Below the pieces are notes generated by a model that had not been told where the DNA came from, did no database searches, and was given only the letters and a program-made list of their open reading frames with translations. A stretch of 64,000 nt of DNA, taken from positions 1-64,000 of the forward strand of contig NZ_JAHXNL010000003.1 in the NCBI RefSeq assembly GCF_023148685.1, given 5' to 3'. Source of the stretch: Georgenia sp. EYE_87. GTDB taxonomy: Bacteria; Actinomycetota; Actinomycetes; Actinomycetales; Actinomycetaceae. Both the position numbers and the translations under genes were made by a program. Positions 18,503-27,932 of this stretch are shown piece by piece (the stretch's first letter is position 1; every line of letters starts with the position of its first letter).

Positions 18503-19288
18503 GTGTCATCGGAAGGTGTGCAGGTCCTGCACAAGGCCACCGCGCTGCTCCGCGAGCTCGGGGATGGCACCCCGATGTCTGCCGCCGAGCTCGCCACGGC
18601 TCTGGGCCAACCGCGGACCACGGTGTACCGCTTACTCAACACGCTCATCGAGCTCGGATGGGTGCAGGAGACGCACCAGCGTGGGAGGTTTGCGCTCGAC
18701 GTGGGCATGTTCGCCACGGCCCGCGGTGCGTTGGACTGCTCCCCGCTGCGCCTCGCGGCAATCTCGTTCATGCGGGCGCTGCGGAACCGGACGCAGAAGC
18801 TGGTGCTCCTCACCGTCCGCCGCGGCACGGAGGCGATCTGCATCGAGCGCATGGACGGCTCCGAGGTGTACCCCGTGGGCATGCAGCTCGGCGGCCGGCT
18901 CCCGCTCCACGCGGGGGCGGGGCCCCGCGTACTGCTCGCGCTCAGCTCCCCTGCCGTCATCCAGGCCTGGGAGGACGAGGCGCGCGCGAACGGTGAGGCG
19001 AAGGCGATCACGCCCCATACGTTGGTCGACATTGAGGCGATCACGAACCGGCTGCAACTCATCCGGGCACGTGGCTATGAGCTGAGCATGGGTGACAGCG
19101 TCGTCGGGCTGGGTTCCGTCGCCGCTCCAGTCATTGGCCCCGACGGCGTCTGCGTGGCCGCCATCACGCTAGCCGGGCGGTCCGAGGACGTGACCGGGGA
19201 GACCGGGGGCACGCCGCACCGCGACCTCGTCATCGCCACAGCGAAGGCACTGAGCGACAAGCTGGCCAGGACCGCCCCGACCCGCTGA
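18503..19288 (+). CDS. IclR-family regulator of the liv-catabolic locus
   Basis: A 261-residue IclR-type regulator. The N-terminal winged helix-turn-helix (about 1-65) includes SAAELATALGQPRTTVYRLL; the C-terminal effector domain follows. Members bind small organic effectors and repress or activate adjacent catabolic operons. It is divergent from the livK operon across a 185-nt gap, the usual arrangement for control of that operon and of itself. It starts with GTG 5 nt after GAGGTG. The stop is only 2 nt from the convergent stop of the next gene. Confidence 0.88.
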   Translation: MSSEGVQVLHKATALLRELGDGTPMSAAELATALGQPRTTVYRLLNTLIELGWVQETHQRGRFALDVGMFATARGALDCSPLRLAAISFMRALRNRTQKLVLLTVRRGTEAICIERMDGSEVYPVGMQLGGRLPLHAGAGPRVLLALSSPAVIQAWEDEARANGEAKAITPHTLVDIEAITNRLQLIRARGYELSMGDSVVGLGSVAAPVIGPDGVCVAAITLAGRSEDVTGETGGTPHRDLVIATAKALSDKLARTAPTR

Positions 19289-19290
19289 CC

Positions 19291-20283
19291 TCACCCCATG
19301 GTCATGACGATCTTTCCGCCCGGCCCCATGCCGTTGGCCGATTCGGCGTGGACCTGGGAGGCGTCGCGGACCGACCTCGTGGCCCCAACCGTAGGTACCA
19401 CGGCCCCGGCCTCGACGAGAGGCCAGAGGCTCTCCTGGACGGCCGCCACGATCGCGGCCTTCGACCCCTTCCCGAGCACTGGCCGGCTACGCAGGTTGGT
19501 GGCGATGAGGGCGCCTCGGCGCATCATCAGCGCGCGCAGGTCCAGCTCCGCCACCGTGCCGCCCTGGATACCAATGACCGCGAGCCGGCCGTCAAGGGCG
19601 AGGACGTCGACGTTGCGTGCAAGGTAAGACGCGCCGAGGACGTCGAGGATGACGTCGGCACCATGGCCGTCGGTCGCCTCACGTACCCGGTCGACGAAGT
19701 CCTCCTCGTTGTAGTTGACGAGGATAGTGGCGCCGAGCTCGCGGCACAGGGCGAGCTTGGCAGCAGAGCCGGCGGTGACCGCCACCGTGCAGCCGAGCGC
19801 GACCCCAATCTGGATGGCCATGGTGCCGAGACCACCCGCGCCGCCGTGGACGAGCAAGATTTCACCCTTGGTGAGGCGGGCCTGCATGACCATGTTCGAC
19901 CAGAGGGTGCACGCGGCCTCAGGCAGTGCGGCCGCCGTCACGAGGTCGATCCCGGCTGGGATGCGCATCACCTGCTCGGCTGGCACGGCCACCTTCTCGG
20001 CGTAGCCACCGCCGGCGAGCAGCGCGCACACCTCCTGGCCAACGTGCCAGCCGTCGACGCCCGGACCGACCGAGCTGATAACGCCGGAGCACTCCAATCC
20101 GAGAATCTCGCTCGACCCCGGCGGTGGCGGGTAGAGGCCTTGACGTTGGAGCGTGTCCGCCCGGTTCAGGGCCGTGGCGGCCACATCGATGACGATCTCG
20201 CCCTCCGCCGGCACGAGATCATCCACCTCGCTCCAGCGCAGGACGTCGGGGCCGCCAAAGCAATCCATCGTGATTGCGTACAT
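19291..20283 (-). CDS. NAD(P)H:quinone oxidoreductase-like medium-chain reductase
   Basis: A 330-residue zinc-independent medium-chain reductase of the quinone oxidoreductase/PIG3 group. Landmarks are NRADTLQRQGLYPPPPG, GLECSGV and the NADPH-binding HGGAGGLGTMA near residue 145. No zinc-binding cysteine lobe is present. Such enzymes reduce quinones or conjugated enones. It points away from the second ThDP enzyme gene across a 186-nt region. Its role in the catabolic locus is unknown; it may reduce an unsaturated intermediate. Confidence 0.87.
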   Translation of the reverse strand: MYAITMDCFGGPDVLRWSEVDDLVPAEGEIVIDVAATALNRADTLQRQGLYPPPPGSSEILGLECSGVISSVGPGVDGWHVGQEVCALLAGGGYAEKVAVPAEQVMRIPAGIDLVTAAALPEAACTLWSNMVMQARLTKGEILLVHGGAGGLGTMAIQIGVALGCTVAVTAGSAAKLALCRELGATILVNYNEEDFVDRVREATDGHGADVILDVLGASYLARNVDVLALDGRLAVIGIQGGTVAELDLRALMMRRGALIATNLRSRPVLGKGSKAAIVAAVQESLWPLVEAGAVVPTVGATRSVRDASQVHAESANGMGPGGKIVMTMG

Positions 20284-20398
20284 GGCGACGAAGTATGCAT
20301 GGCAAGCATCACCCACTTCCCACGCCTTGCGACTATTACCACCATGCGGACTTCTATGGCCTGGCCACCGGGACAAGGGTGGAAGCGCCTTCCTGAAG

Positions 20399-20426
20399 TT
20401 GTGACCGGTCTGCTTACATCTGATAA
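20399..20426 (+). promoter_or_regulatory. Possible promoter for the second ThDP-enzyme operon
   Basis: TTGTGA (20399-20404), a 16-nt spacer, then TGATAA (20421-20426), 43 nt upstream of the ATG at 20470. Weak match; position is the main support. Confidence 0.3.
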
Positions 20427-20469
20427 CACACCTCATCACCAAGCCCTTTCGGTACAAAGGAATGAATCG

Positions 20470-22200
20470 ATGACGATACTCACGCGTACACGTACTGCCG
20501 CCGATGTCATCGTTGCCGCACTCCAACGGCACGGAATCACAGATCTATTCGGCCAGAGCCTCCCGTCCGCGGTATTCCTCGCCGCAGAGGAAGCGGGGCT
20601 GCGTCAGGTGGTGTACCGAACGGAGAATGCAGGCGGTGCGATGGCCGACGGCTTTGCCCGCGTCGCGAACCGCATCACGGTGGTGGGCGCCCAAAACGGG
20701 CCCGCCGCGACGCTCCTTGTGCCGCCGATGGCCGAGGCGCTCAAGGCCTCGGTGCCGATGCTGTCGCTCGTCCTCGAGGTGCCCGCGGCGAAGCGGGACA
20801 AGAACGCGTTTCAGGAACTCGATCACTTCGGCCTGTTCGCCGGCGTGTCGAAATGGACCCGGCGCCTCGACGACGCGGACCGTGCCGACGAGTACATCGA
20901 TATGGCCATCACGGCCGCCACCTCGGGGCGGCCCGGACCGGTCGCACTCTTGCTCCCCGCTGACGTCCTCGAGACTCCCACCTCACGCACGGTGACGCCG
21001 CGCCACTCGGTGCTCGGGCACTTCCCGCTCGACCGCCCACGCCCGGACGGGGCCGCCGTGGCACGTGCGGCGAAGCTCCTTGCCGACGCCGAGCGTCCGA
21101 TCGTCATCGCCGGCGGCGGGGTCAACCGGGCCGACGCGGCCGTTCAACTGTCCGAGCTCCAGCGCGTGGCGGCCATCCCCGTTGCCACCACCCCGATGGG
21201 CAAGGGTGCCACCGACGAGACAAACGACCTCTCCATGGGGGTGGTCGGCAACTACATGGGCACCAACAGTGCCACGAAGTTCCTGCGCACGATGGTCACC
21301 GATGCCGACGTCGTCCTCCTCATCGGCACCCGGACCAACGAGAACGGCACGGACGGCTGGTCCCTCATCCCGCGCCGCGCCCAGCTCATCCATGTCGACA
21401 TCGACGGGCAGGAGATCGGACGGAACTACGAGGGAATCCGTCTCGTCGGGGATGCCGGGGCTGCGCTGACGGACCTGACCGATGCGATTCAGCAGGAGGA
21501 CCTCACCAAGCGACGCGGTGTGGCGAACGACGTACGGGCGGCCATCGCAATCGCCCGTGAGGAGCACCGCCGCGAGTCCGCACGCGTGCGGCAGGCGGCG
21601 ACCACGCCCATCCGCCCCGAACGTGTGGTAGCCGAGCTCGACCAGCTCATCGACGAGAACACCATCCTCGTCGCGGACGCCAGCTACTCCTCCAACTGGA
21701 TCGGCAACTACGTCACTAGCCGCCGCGCCGGCCAGAAGTTCCTGCTGCCCCGAGGGCTCGCCGGGCTGGGCTGGGGGTTTCCGATGGCGCTCGGCGCGCA
21801 GGTTGCTGAGCCTGACAGCAAGGTCGTGGTGCTCTCGGGCGACGGCGGCTTCGGCCACGTCTGGGCCGAGCTGGAGACTGCTGTGCGCGAGCGGCTCCCC
21901 GTCGTCTCGATCGTACTGAACAACTCCATCTTGGGTTACCAGAAGCACGGCGAGAACTTCCTGTTCGGGGCGCACACGAGCGCCGTGGATTTCCTGGCCG
22001 TGGACCACGCGGCAATCGCCCGCGCGGTCGGTGCGGAGGGAGTGCGGATCAGCGATCCCGCCGAGCTGGCACCGGCCCTCGCCAAGGCGCTTGCGTCCGA
22101 CGTCCCGACGCTAGTCGAGGTTATTACGGACCCCACCGCGTACCCGCCGATCACGGCCTGGGACGGCATGGAGGACACCCTGCTCAAGGACTACCGGTGA
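20470..22200 (+). CDS. Second thiamine-diphosphate enzyme, acetolactate synthase-like
   Basis: A 576-residue ThDP enzyme of the IlvB-like superfamily. The activating Glu lies in VYRTENAGGAM near residue 53. The central FAD/nucleotide-fold domain includes PIVIAGGGVNRADA, and the cofactor-metal motif is LSGDGGFGHVW to VLNNS. The N-terminal DLFGQSLPSAVFLAAE segment sets it apart from biosynthetic acetolactate synthase. AAAGGA lies 8 nt upstream of the ATG. It heads a rightward set with an aldo/keto reductase whose GTG overlaps its TGA by 4 nt. The ATPase-transporter operon nearby has a different ThDP enzyme of identical length, so two distinct C-C bond steps seem to be involved. Confidence 0.87.
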   Translation: MTILTRTRTAADVIVAALQRHGITDLFGQSLPSAVFLAAEEAGLRQVVYRTENAGGAMADGFARVANRITVVGAQNGPAATLLVPPMAEALKASVPMLSLVLEVPAAKRDKNAFQELDHFGLFAGVSKWTRRLDDADRADEYIDMAITAATSGRPGPVALLLPADVLETPTSRTVTPRHSVLGHFPLDRPRPDGAAVARAAKLLADAERPIVIAGGGVNRADAAVQLSELQRVAAIPVATTPMGKGATDETNDLSMGVVGNYMGTNSATKFLRTMVTDADVVLLIGTRTNENGTDGWSLIPRRAQLIHVDIDGQEIGRNYEGIRLVGDAGAALTDLTDAIQQEDLTKRRGVANDVRAAIAIAREEHRRESARVRQAATTPIRPERVVAELDQLIDENTILVADASYSSNWIGNYVTSRRAGQKFLLPRGLAGLGWGFPMALGAQVAEPDSKVVVLSGDGGFGHVWAELETAVRERLPVVSIVLNNSILGYQKHGENFLFGAHTSAVDFLAVDHAAIARAVGAEGVRISDPAELAPALAKALASDVPTLVEVITDPTAYPPITAWDGMEDTLLKDYR

Positions 22201-23234
22201 CCGCGACGAGCGCGCCCATCGTTGACGGCTCGGGACGGCACGAGGGGCACACCGCACCGAGACGCTCCTCGACAGCCCCGCGGAGACTGGGCAGGTCGGG
22301 TCTCGCGGTCTCGCCCATCGGGCTGGGCTGCAACAATTTCGGCCGGCCCGGTGTCGCGACGGAGTCACTCGAGGGCACCCGTGCCGTGATTGACGCTGCC
22401 ATCGACGCCGGCGTAACGCTATTCGACACGGCCGACTGCTATCTGCGCCCTCCGGGGATGAGCGAAACGTTCATGGGGCACGCCTTCAAGGGCAAGCGCG
22501 ATCGCATCGTCGTGGCAACAAAGTTTGGCATGGACATGGCCGGGGCCAACGGCCCGGACTGGGGCGCACGTGGGTCCCGCAGATATGTGCGGCTCGCTGT
22601 GGAAGCGTCGTTGCGGCGCCTGCAGACGGACTGGATCGATCTTTACCAGATACATGCTCCCGACCCGCTCACACCGATCGGCGAGACGCTTTCGGTCCTG
22701 GACGACCTGATCCGTGAGGGAAAAATCCGCTACATAGGGCACTCGAACTTCGCCGCATGGCAGGCGGCCGAGGCGGAGTACGTGGCCGAGTTGCAGGGGC
22801 ACACGAAGTTCATCTCGGCACAGAACGAGTACAGCCTTTTGGTGCGCGGCGCGGAGAAGGAACTGCTGCCCGCGCTCACGCAGCTGGGGATTGGGTTCCT
22901 TCCCTTCTACCCGCTGCAGAACGGGCTGCTCACCGGCAAGTTCACCCGGGACGGCGGCCCCGCCGAGAGCCGCATCATGCAGATCCGGAAATACCTCGTG
23001 GACGAGGCCCCGTGGGACAGGCTCGACCTGTACCGCACTTTGTGCGGCGATCACGGGGTCAGCATGCTGACCGGGTCCCTGACCTGGTTGGTGCGGCAGC
23101 AGGCGGTGACCAGCGTCATCGCCGGTGCCACGCGGCCAGAACAGGTGGTCGAGAACGTTGCGGCGGCCGCGGAGTGGGACCCGACAGACGAGGTGATAGC
23201 GGAGATCTCCGCGATCTTCGACCCTGACGTGTGA
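22197..23234 (+). CDS. Aldo/keto reductase
   Basis: A 345-residue NADPH-dependent (beta/alpha)8-barrel aldo/keto reductase. The catalytic tetrad is seen as Asp in LFDTAD, Tyr in CYLRPPG, Lys in VVATKFG and His in YQIHAPD. Near the C terminus, QQAVTSVIAGATRPEQV is the usual cofactor-binding end of the AKR fold. It begins at GTG overlapping the ThDP gene stop, which implies translational coupling. It may reduce the aldehyde or ketone made by that enzyme. Confidence 0.9.
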   Translation: MTATSAPIVDGSGRHEGHTAPRRSSTAPRRLGRSGLAVSPIGLGCNNFGRPGVATESLEGTRAVIDAAIDAGVTLFDTADCYLRPPGMSETFMGHAFKGKRDRIVVATKFGMDMAGANGPDWGARGSRRYVRLAVEASLRRLQTDWIDLYQIHAPDPLTPIGETLSVLDDLIREGKIRYIGHSNFAAWQAAEAEYVAELQGHTKFISAQNEYSLLVRGAEKELLPALTQLGIGFLPFYPLQNGLLTGKFTRDGGPAESRIMQIRKYLVDEAPWDRLDLYRTLCGDHGVSMLTGSLTWLVRQQAVTSVIAGATRPEQVVENVAAAAEWDPTDEVIAEISAIFDPDV

Positions 23235-23249
23235 GAGGACGACGAATCA

Positions 23250-23543
23250 ATGACCGCGTATGTCATCGCTCGTATTCGGGAGATCACGGACCCTGACCTC
23301 TTCAACGAGTACCGCAAGCAGATGCCAGTGGTCCTCGCGCAGTATGGCGGGCGCTACCTCGCCCGGGGCCCCGAAGAGGATCTCCTGGCGGGCAGTGGCC
23401 CAGAGAAGGTCGCCATCATCGAGTTCCCGTCACGGGCGGCGGCCGACAAGTTCTGGACCTCACCTGAATACACCGAGGTCCGCAAACTCCGCGAGAGATC
23501 GGCCGACTCGAAGATCGGCGTCGTCGAAGGATTTCCGTTGTAA
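23250..23543 (+). CDS. DUF1330 family small protein
   Basis: A 97-residue protein of the DUF1330 family, a dimeric ferredoxin-like (alpha-beta barrel) fold. It has the characteristic opening [14 protein letters not shown], a central GGRYLARGP and [12 protein letters not shown]. No catalytic role is established for the family; many members sit in catabolic operons. It lies 15 nt after the aldo/keto reductase and is probably the last gene of that operon, before a perfect hairpin. Confidence 0.88.
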   Translation: MTAYVIARIREITDPDLFNEYRKQMPVVLAQYGGRYLARGPEEDLLAGSGPEKVAIIEFPSRAAADKFWTSPEYTEVRKLRERSADSKIGVVEGFPL

Positions 23544-23588
23544 GCTGCCGGGCGGCACCACGAGCACGCTAACATAACCCCGAACGAC

Positions 23589-23615
23589 AATCGGCCAACA
23601 GCGTGTTGGCCGATT
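23589..23615 (+). terminator. Terminator of the ThDP-AKR-DUF1330 operon
   Basis: A perfect 12-bp inverted repeat (23589-23600 with 23604-23615) with a 3-nt loop, 46 nt after the DUF1330 stop. It is AT-rich at its base. Confidence 0.75.
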
Positions 23616-23778
23616 ACCGCCCATAAGTATTCGCCACGAAAGCCGATCTGGTGCCGTGCGTCGACCGTTACCCCACGAGCGCCACCGCGATCTCCTCCGA
23701 GTTCGACGACGGATGCAGTGTCATGGAGGCGACGGCGTCCCCTCCCGTCCGGCTCGCTCGGCCCGGCGCCCCTAGCGC

Positions 23779-24028
23779 GACCACGTCCGCGGCCGGGTGG
23801 CTGCGCCGGTGGCCCTCGGTGGAGTACGGGGAGGACTATGAGTGCGCGTTGCGGCCGCGCGACCGGTGCGCTGAAGGAGGCGTTCGAACACTTCGGCGAC
23901 GAGATGCGGTACATCTTCCGGCACCTGCCGCTGCCTGACGTCCACCCCCAGGCTGAGCTCGCTGCCGCTGCCGCCGAGGTCACCGGCACGGAGGGGCGGT
24001 TCTGGGAGATGCACGCTCTGCACTTCTC
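23779..24028 (+). pseudogene. DsbA/thioredoxin-like domain fragment, inverted relative to NhaA
   Basis: In frame segments the + strand reads [13 protein letters not shown], then VEYG, then [36 protein letters not shown] and GRFWEMHAL. This is the DsbA-like domain found at the C terminus of many actinobacterial NhaA antiporters. It is broken: a one-base shift near 23818 and loss of two bases inside the CxxC active site near 23849. It ends near 24028, where NhaA debris on the opposite strand begins. It has no start of its own. Confidence 0.72.
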
Positions 24029-24094
24029 CCCCAGGGGTGCTCGATGCAGGGCACGTGCAGCCGGGGGGTCAGCTGGAACACCACCCCACCGCGT

Positions 24095-25317
24095 CGGTTC
24101 CTGCTGCAGCCGCTCGTCGCCGAACGCGAGGCTGATGTTGAGCAGCGCCACCGTGAAGCCGATGCCGGACAGCGCGGCGCCGCCGAGGATCTGCCCCGGC
24201 CCGACGCCCTGCGGAAGCTGCCCCAGCCCGGCCCGCGCACCGTCGAGGGCGAAGGTGCCGATGCCGACGAACTTGCCCACCACGAGCCCGACCACCACCG
24301 CCCACGTCAGCGGGGACGCGAGCGCGTCGGCCAGCACGCCCCCGCGCAGGTCGACCCCCGCGTTGGCGAGGGCGAAGACCGCACGATGACGTAGCTGGTC
24401 CAGGGGTGCAGCACGAGCTGGAGCCGTTCGTTGACGGACACCGCGCGGGTGAGCGCCTCCTGCGCGGAGCACCCCACCTCCGGCATCGGCGACTGCCGGA
24501 AGGCACGGACCCGCTTGGCCGCGCCCTCGACGTCGTGCCGGCTCGGCCGGAACGCCGGGATCAGCAGGCCCGCCAGCATGCCGGCGATGGAGGCGTGCAG
24601 GCCCGAGGCCAGGGTGGCGACCCAGACGACGACGGCGATCCACATATACGCCCAGGTGCGCCAGACGCCGAGGCGCCCGATCACGACGAGCGCCAGGATC
24701 CCGGTGGCCGCGAGGAGGACGGGGACAAGGTCGATCTCGTCGGAGTACACGAGGCCGATGACGCTGACGGCCACGAAGTCGTCGACGACCGTGAGAGAGA
24801 GCAGGAAGATCCGCAGCTGCGTGGAGCAGTTAGGCCCGACGAGGGCGAGCGTGCCGAGGAGGAACGCCGTGTCGGTGCCGATCACGACGCCCCAGCCCTG
24901 GGCGGCGTCGGACGGTGCGATCAGCAGGTAGAGCAGGGCGGGGACGAGCATGCCGTCGATGCCGGCGAGGACGGGGAGCACCACGCGTCTTCGGTCGGTC
25001 AGCTCGCCGACCGCGAGGTCGCGCCGCACCTCGAGGCCGACGACGAAGAAGAAGATGGCCATGAGGCCGTCGTTGACCCAGTGGTCGAGGTCCATCGAGA
25101 GGCCGGCGTCACCGATGCGCACCGACGCCGTAGCGCTCCAGATGTTCTAATACGTGGCCGACCACGGGGAGTTCGCCCAGAGGAGGGCGACGACGGTCGC
25201 ACCGACCAGCAGGATCGCGCTGGCCGACTCCGTGGCGAGGAACCGTCGCAGCTGAACGGACAGCTGCCCCGAGAGCTTGCGCCGGCGGGTCTGCGAATCT
25301 GTGGCGATCGCGGTCAC
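24095..25317 (-). pseudogene. Decayed NhaA Na+/H+ antiporter
   Basis: Read leftward from a GTG at 25317, the product is recognisable NhaA: a first membrane helix, then [14 protein letters not shown], the GTDTAFLLG and TVVDDFVAV motifs (the paired Asp residues are the ion-binding site in NhaA), [15 protein letters not shown] and, in another frame, ALANAGVDL and [13 protein letters not shown]. Two lesions are visible: a nonsense TAG at 25147-25149 (about residue 57, where Glu is expected) and loss of one base near 24385. Homology stops near 24095 at an inversion junction with the DsbA-like domain. Not functional. Confidence 0.85.
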
Positions 25318-25326
25318 CAGGTCACG

Positions 25327-26094
25327 CTAGACACGGCCGGTCGTCATCGCGCGTCCTTCGCGCCACATGACCACCGCCGTGCCGACCAGGAAGACCGCGC
25401 CGAGCACGGCCGCCGGCTGCAGCACGAGGGCCGCCGGCGGCGAGAAGCCCGTGTAGGCGACGACGACGCTTCCAGGGAGCGCCCCGAGCCCCGCTATCAC
25501 GCCTACCCAGCCGAGCCATCGCGGGAACGTCCGGCCGAGCACCATGGCCAGCCCAACCATGAGGAACGCAACGCGGTTGAGGAGCTGGAAGAACGCACTC
25601 AGCCCCTTCTCGGTCCAGCGGACCGCTTCGGCCGCGAAGAACGCCGCCTGCCGGTTCGCCTCGGCGGCGTTGACCCACGTGTCCACGGCGCCTTTGAGCG
25701 CGACGCCGTCGACGGCCATCTGGACCGCGAAGACCGCGCCGACGAGCACGGCGGCGAGTCCTGCGACAACCGCGGCGGCGCCGGCGCCACCGGCCTGCCG
25801 GGCCAGGTGGCGGCTGAGTGCGACGACGCCGATGACGATGAGCAGCGTGCCCACGAACTGGCCGATGTGGACGGCGGTCCAGGCGTCCGATCTCGCGTAC
25901 TCGGCGAACGCGGCGGCCGAGTCGTTGGGGTCCGCCCGCGAGGGGTGCAGCAGCCCCATCACGACCTGCAGCACGAGCCCGAGAACGATCGTCACCGCCC
26001 CGAGCCGGAGCAGCGAACGGTCCTCCCCCACCGCCGGCGGCACCTGCCCGGGGCGTGGCCCCAGGTCACCCGGTCGTAACTCTGCCTTGCTCAT
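25327..26094 (-). CDS. Multi-pass membrane protein, DUF4386-like
   Basis: A 255-residue integral membrane protein with about six hydrophobic segments: near 28-45, 75-95, 110-130, 170-190, 195-215 and 220-240. A hydrophilic loop between the first two carries LHPSRADPND. The look is that of the DUF4386 group, which has no assigned function; I am not certain of the family. GGAGG is 7 nt upstream of the ATG at 26094. It ends only 10 nt before the start of the broken NhaA gene. Confidence 0.72.
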   Translation of the reverse strand: MSKAELRPGDLGPRPGQVPPAVGEDRSLLRLGAVTIVLGLVLQVVMGLLHPSRADPNDSAAAFAEYARSDAWTAVHIGQFVGTLLIVIGVVALSRHLARQAGGAGAAAVVAGLAAVLVGAVFAVQMAVDGVALKGAVDTWVNAAEANRQAAFFAAEAVRWTEKGLSAFFQLLNRVAFLMVGLAMVLGRTFPRWLGWVGVIAGLGALPGSVVVAYTGFSPPAALVLQPAAVLGAVFLVGTAVVMWREGRAMTTGRV

Positions 26095-26185
26095 GGCGGG
26101 ACCTCCCGACGGTGCGTGCCCGTTGGCGGCAACTGCCACCGGCAGTGTGCGCCCGGGAGGTGCGCGCGTCTACGTCCGCAGGGGG

Positions 26186-26476
26186 TCAGAGAGGCGTGAC
26201 ATCTCCGAGCAGCACCATTCCTTCGGGGTATTGGCCGTCGACGACCGCCTGCACCCGACAGCGGACCTCGCCCGCCCCGTCGCCGTGCACCTGGAGTTCC
26301 CGCGTCGTCGGGCCTGGGTCGGGACGGTCCGCGTCATCACCACGGTCCACGAGGTCACGTTCGTTGGCCGCTTCCGCATTCAGTCCGGCCGTGCGCAGGG
26401 CATCGAGCACGATGCGGAAGTCCGTCTTCGCCGTGTCGAGGTCCAGGAAGATCATCGGAACGATGTACCTCTCCAT
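26186..26476 (-). CDS. Small hypothetical protein
   Basis: A 96-residue protein with high-GC third codon positions like its leftward neighbours, so probably a real gene, but unrecognised. The N terminus MIFLDLDTAKTDFRIVLDAL suggests a beta-alpha unit, the middle is acidic and polar, and the end YPEGMVLLGDVTPL is hydrophobic. The start could be the ATG at 26476 or one 7 codons further in. It lies 91 nt upstream of the membrane protein gene. Confidence 0.45.
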   Translation of the reverse strand: MERYIVPMIFLDLDTAKTDFRIVLDALRTAGLNAEAANERDLVDRGDDADRPDPGPTTRELQVHGDGAGEVRCRVQAVVDGQYPEGMVLLGDVTPL

Positions 26477-26746
26477 GGGCGCCCATGCTCCTCGCCCCAA
26501 TGGTGGAGGCAACCTGGCCCAATGCAACGACCGTCGGGGCCGGGCGCCGACAACCTACGGCGGGAGTTCCCAGTCGGACAATCATGCCCAAGGACCGGCG
26601 CTTCGGCATTCTTCCACGAGAAACGGACAGCAGTCTGATCACAGGTTCTCGTGACCAGCGCACCTCTCGTTACACACGCAAGGGCGGAACGACCCGAATG
26701 CCGAAAGGTGCCCTGGTTCAAGTGCGTAGCTGTCACAATCGGAAGC

Positions 26747-27634
26747 ATGCTGACCGTTTCTGAGGACCTGGTGCTCCGCGAGGCGATCATGAATCTCCTG
26801 GCGTCGCGCACTGCAGAGGCTGGCGGGTTCCTCACACGCGCCGAGCTCAGCTCGTTTCCCGTGGGTAGCGAGACCCGGCGGCTGATCGATACATCACGCG
26901 GTATCTGGAACCCACGAGACCTCAACGCCACACTGTCGATCGTGAGCTCACCTGATGGTCCGTACGACGATCGAGACGTGGACGGAGGTCTGTTCCGTTA
27001 CGACTACCGGGCCGGCAGCACAGCGGGGGATAATACGAAATTACGTCGTGCCCTAGAGCTGCAGCTGCCTGTCATTCTGCTTCGAAAGTTCGCCACGGGG
27101 TCGTACGTCCCGATCTTTCCGGTATACGTTGTGGATGATGATCTGGCCAAGCGCCAGTTCGTCGTCGCGGTAGATGAGGCTCTTCGCTTCATTGGCCGGC
27201 CTGACGAACTTTCGGAAGTAGAACGCCGTTACGCTGAGCGCGTTACACGCCATCGTCTACATCAGTCGATGTTTCGGGGAATGGTGCTTCACGCGTACAA
27301 CGTCAAGTGCGCAGTCTGTCACCTGAAGCACGGCGACCTGCTTGACGCTGCGCACATAACGGCAGATTCCAAGGAAACAGGACTCGCGGTTGTATCAAAC
27401 GGTCTAAGCCTCTGCAAGATCCATCACGCCGCGTATGATCGGAACCTGATGGGAATTTCGCCCGACTATCAGGTCGCCATCAACCGCAAACTGCTTGACG
27501 AAGTCGACGGTCCCATGTTGAAGCATGGCCTGCAGGAGATGCATGGGGCCCGCATTGCGCTACCGCATGACACCAAAGCTCGACCAGATCCCGAGAGGCT
27601 GGCGCTACGCTTCAACACTTTCCTTTCGGTGTAG
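26747..27634 (+). CDS. HNH endonuclease, restriction-type
   Basis: A 295-residue protein with a C-terminal HNH nuclease domain. A zinc-binding pair CAVC lies at residues 188-191, LDAAHI contains the catalytic His, and SLCKIHHAAYD carries the Asn/His region. The long N-terminal domain (1-175) has no clear motif and probably recognises DNA. Similar layouts occur in HNH restriction enzymes. It is the first gene of the lower-GC accessory island and faces the cytosine methyltransferase across an ISL3-type remnant. It may be that methyltransferase's restriction partner or an independent defence gene. Confidence 0.83.
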   Translation: MLTVSEDLVLREAIMNLLASRTAEAGGFLTRAELSSFPVGSETRRLIDTSRGIWNPRDLNATLSIVSSPDGPYDDRDVDGGLFRYDYRAGSTAGDNTKLRRALELQLPVILLRKFATGSYVPIFPVYVVDDDLAKRQFVVAVDEALRFIGRPDELSEVERRYAERVTRHRLHQSMFRGMVLHAYNVKCAVCHLKHGDLLDAAHITADSKETGLAVVSNGLSLCKIHHAAYDRNLMGISPDYQVAINRKLLDEVDGPMLKHGLQEMHGARIALPHDTKARPDPERLALRFNTFLSV

Positions 27635-27637
27635 CGG

Positions 27638-27770
27638 CTGGCCGACGCAGAAGACCTCACCGACAAGCAGCTGAACCGGCTCATCGCCGCGAGGGCGGAC
27701 GACTAAGCCCGCCAGGCGGTCTACGTCGCCTGGTGCAGCGCCCAGGGTCTCCGGGCGGCCTACCGCACCA
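27638..27770 (+). pseudogene. Remnant of an ISL3-type transposase
   Basis: The + frame reads EDLTDKQLNRLIAARADD, a stop, then VYVAWCSAQGLRAAYRT. This resembles the segment of ISL3-family transposases that begins with a (L/W)TDKQ motif and continues with AW.CAQ.LR..Y. Only about 45 codons survive, with an in-frame TAA. No terminal inverted repeats were found. Confidence 0.55.
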
Positions 27771-27932
27771 CCGGCCTGGCCGGGGCGGGTGCGCCGACCG
27801 AACTCGCGAGCGGAGCGCGGCCTGCCCGGCGCGCTCGAGCCAGTAAGGAAAGGTCTCACGGCACCGCTTCAGGACACGCCAGGGAGCGACGGCGGCCCCC
27901 TGGCCACAACGAGCGCGCGCCGAGGTCAGTCG

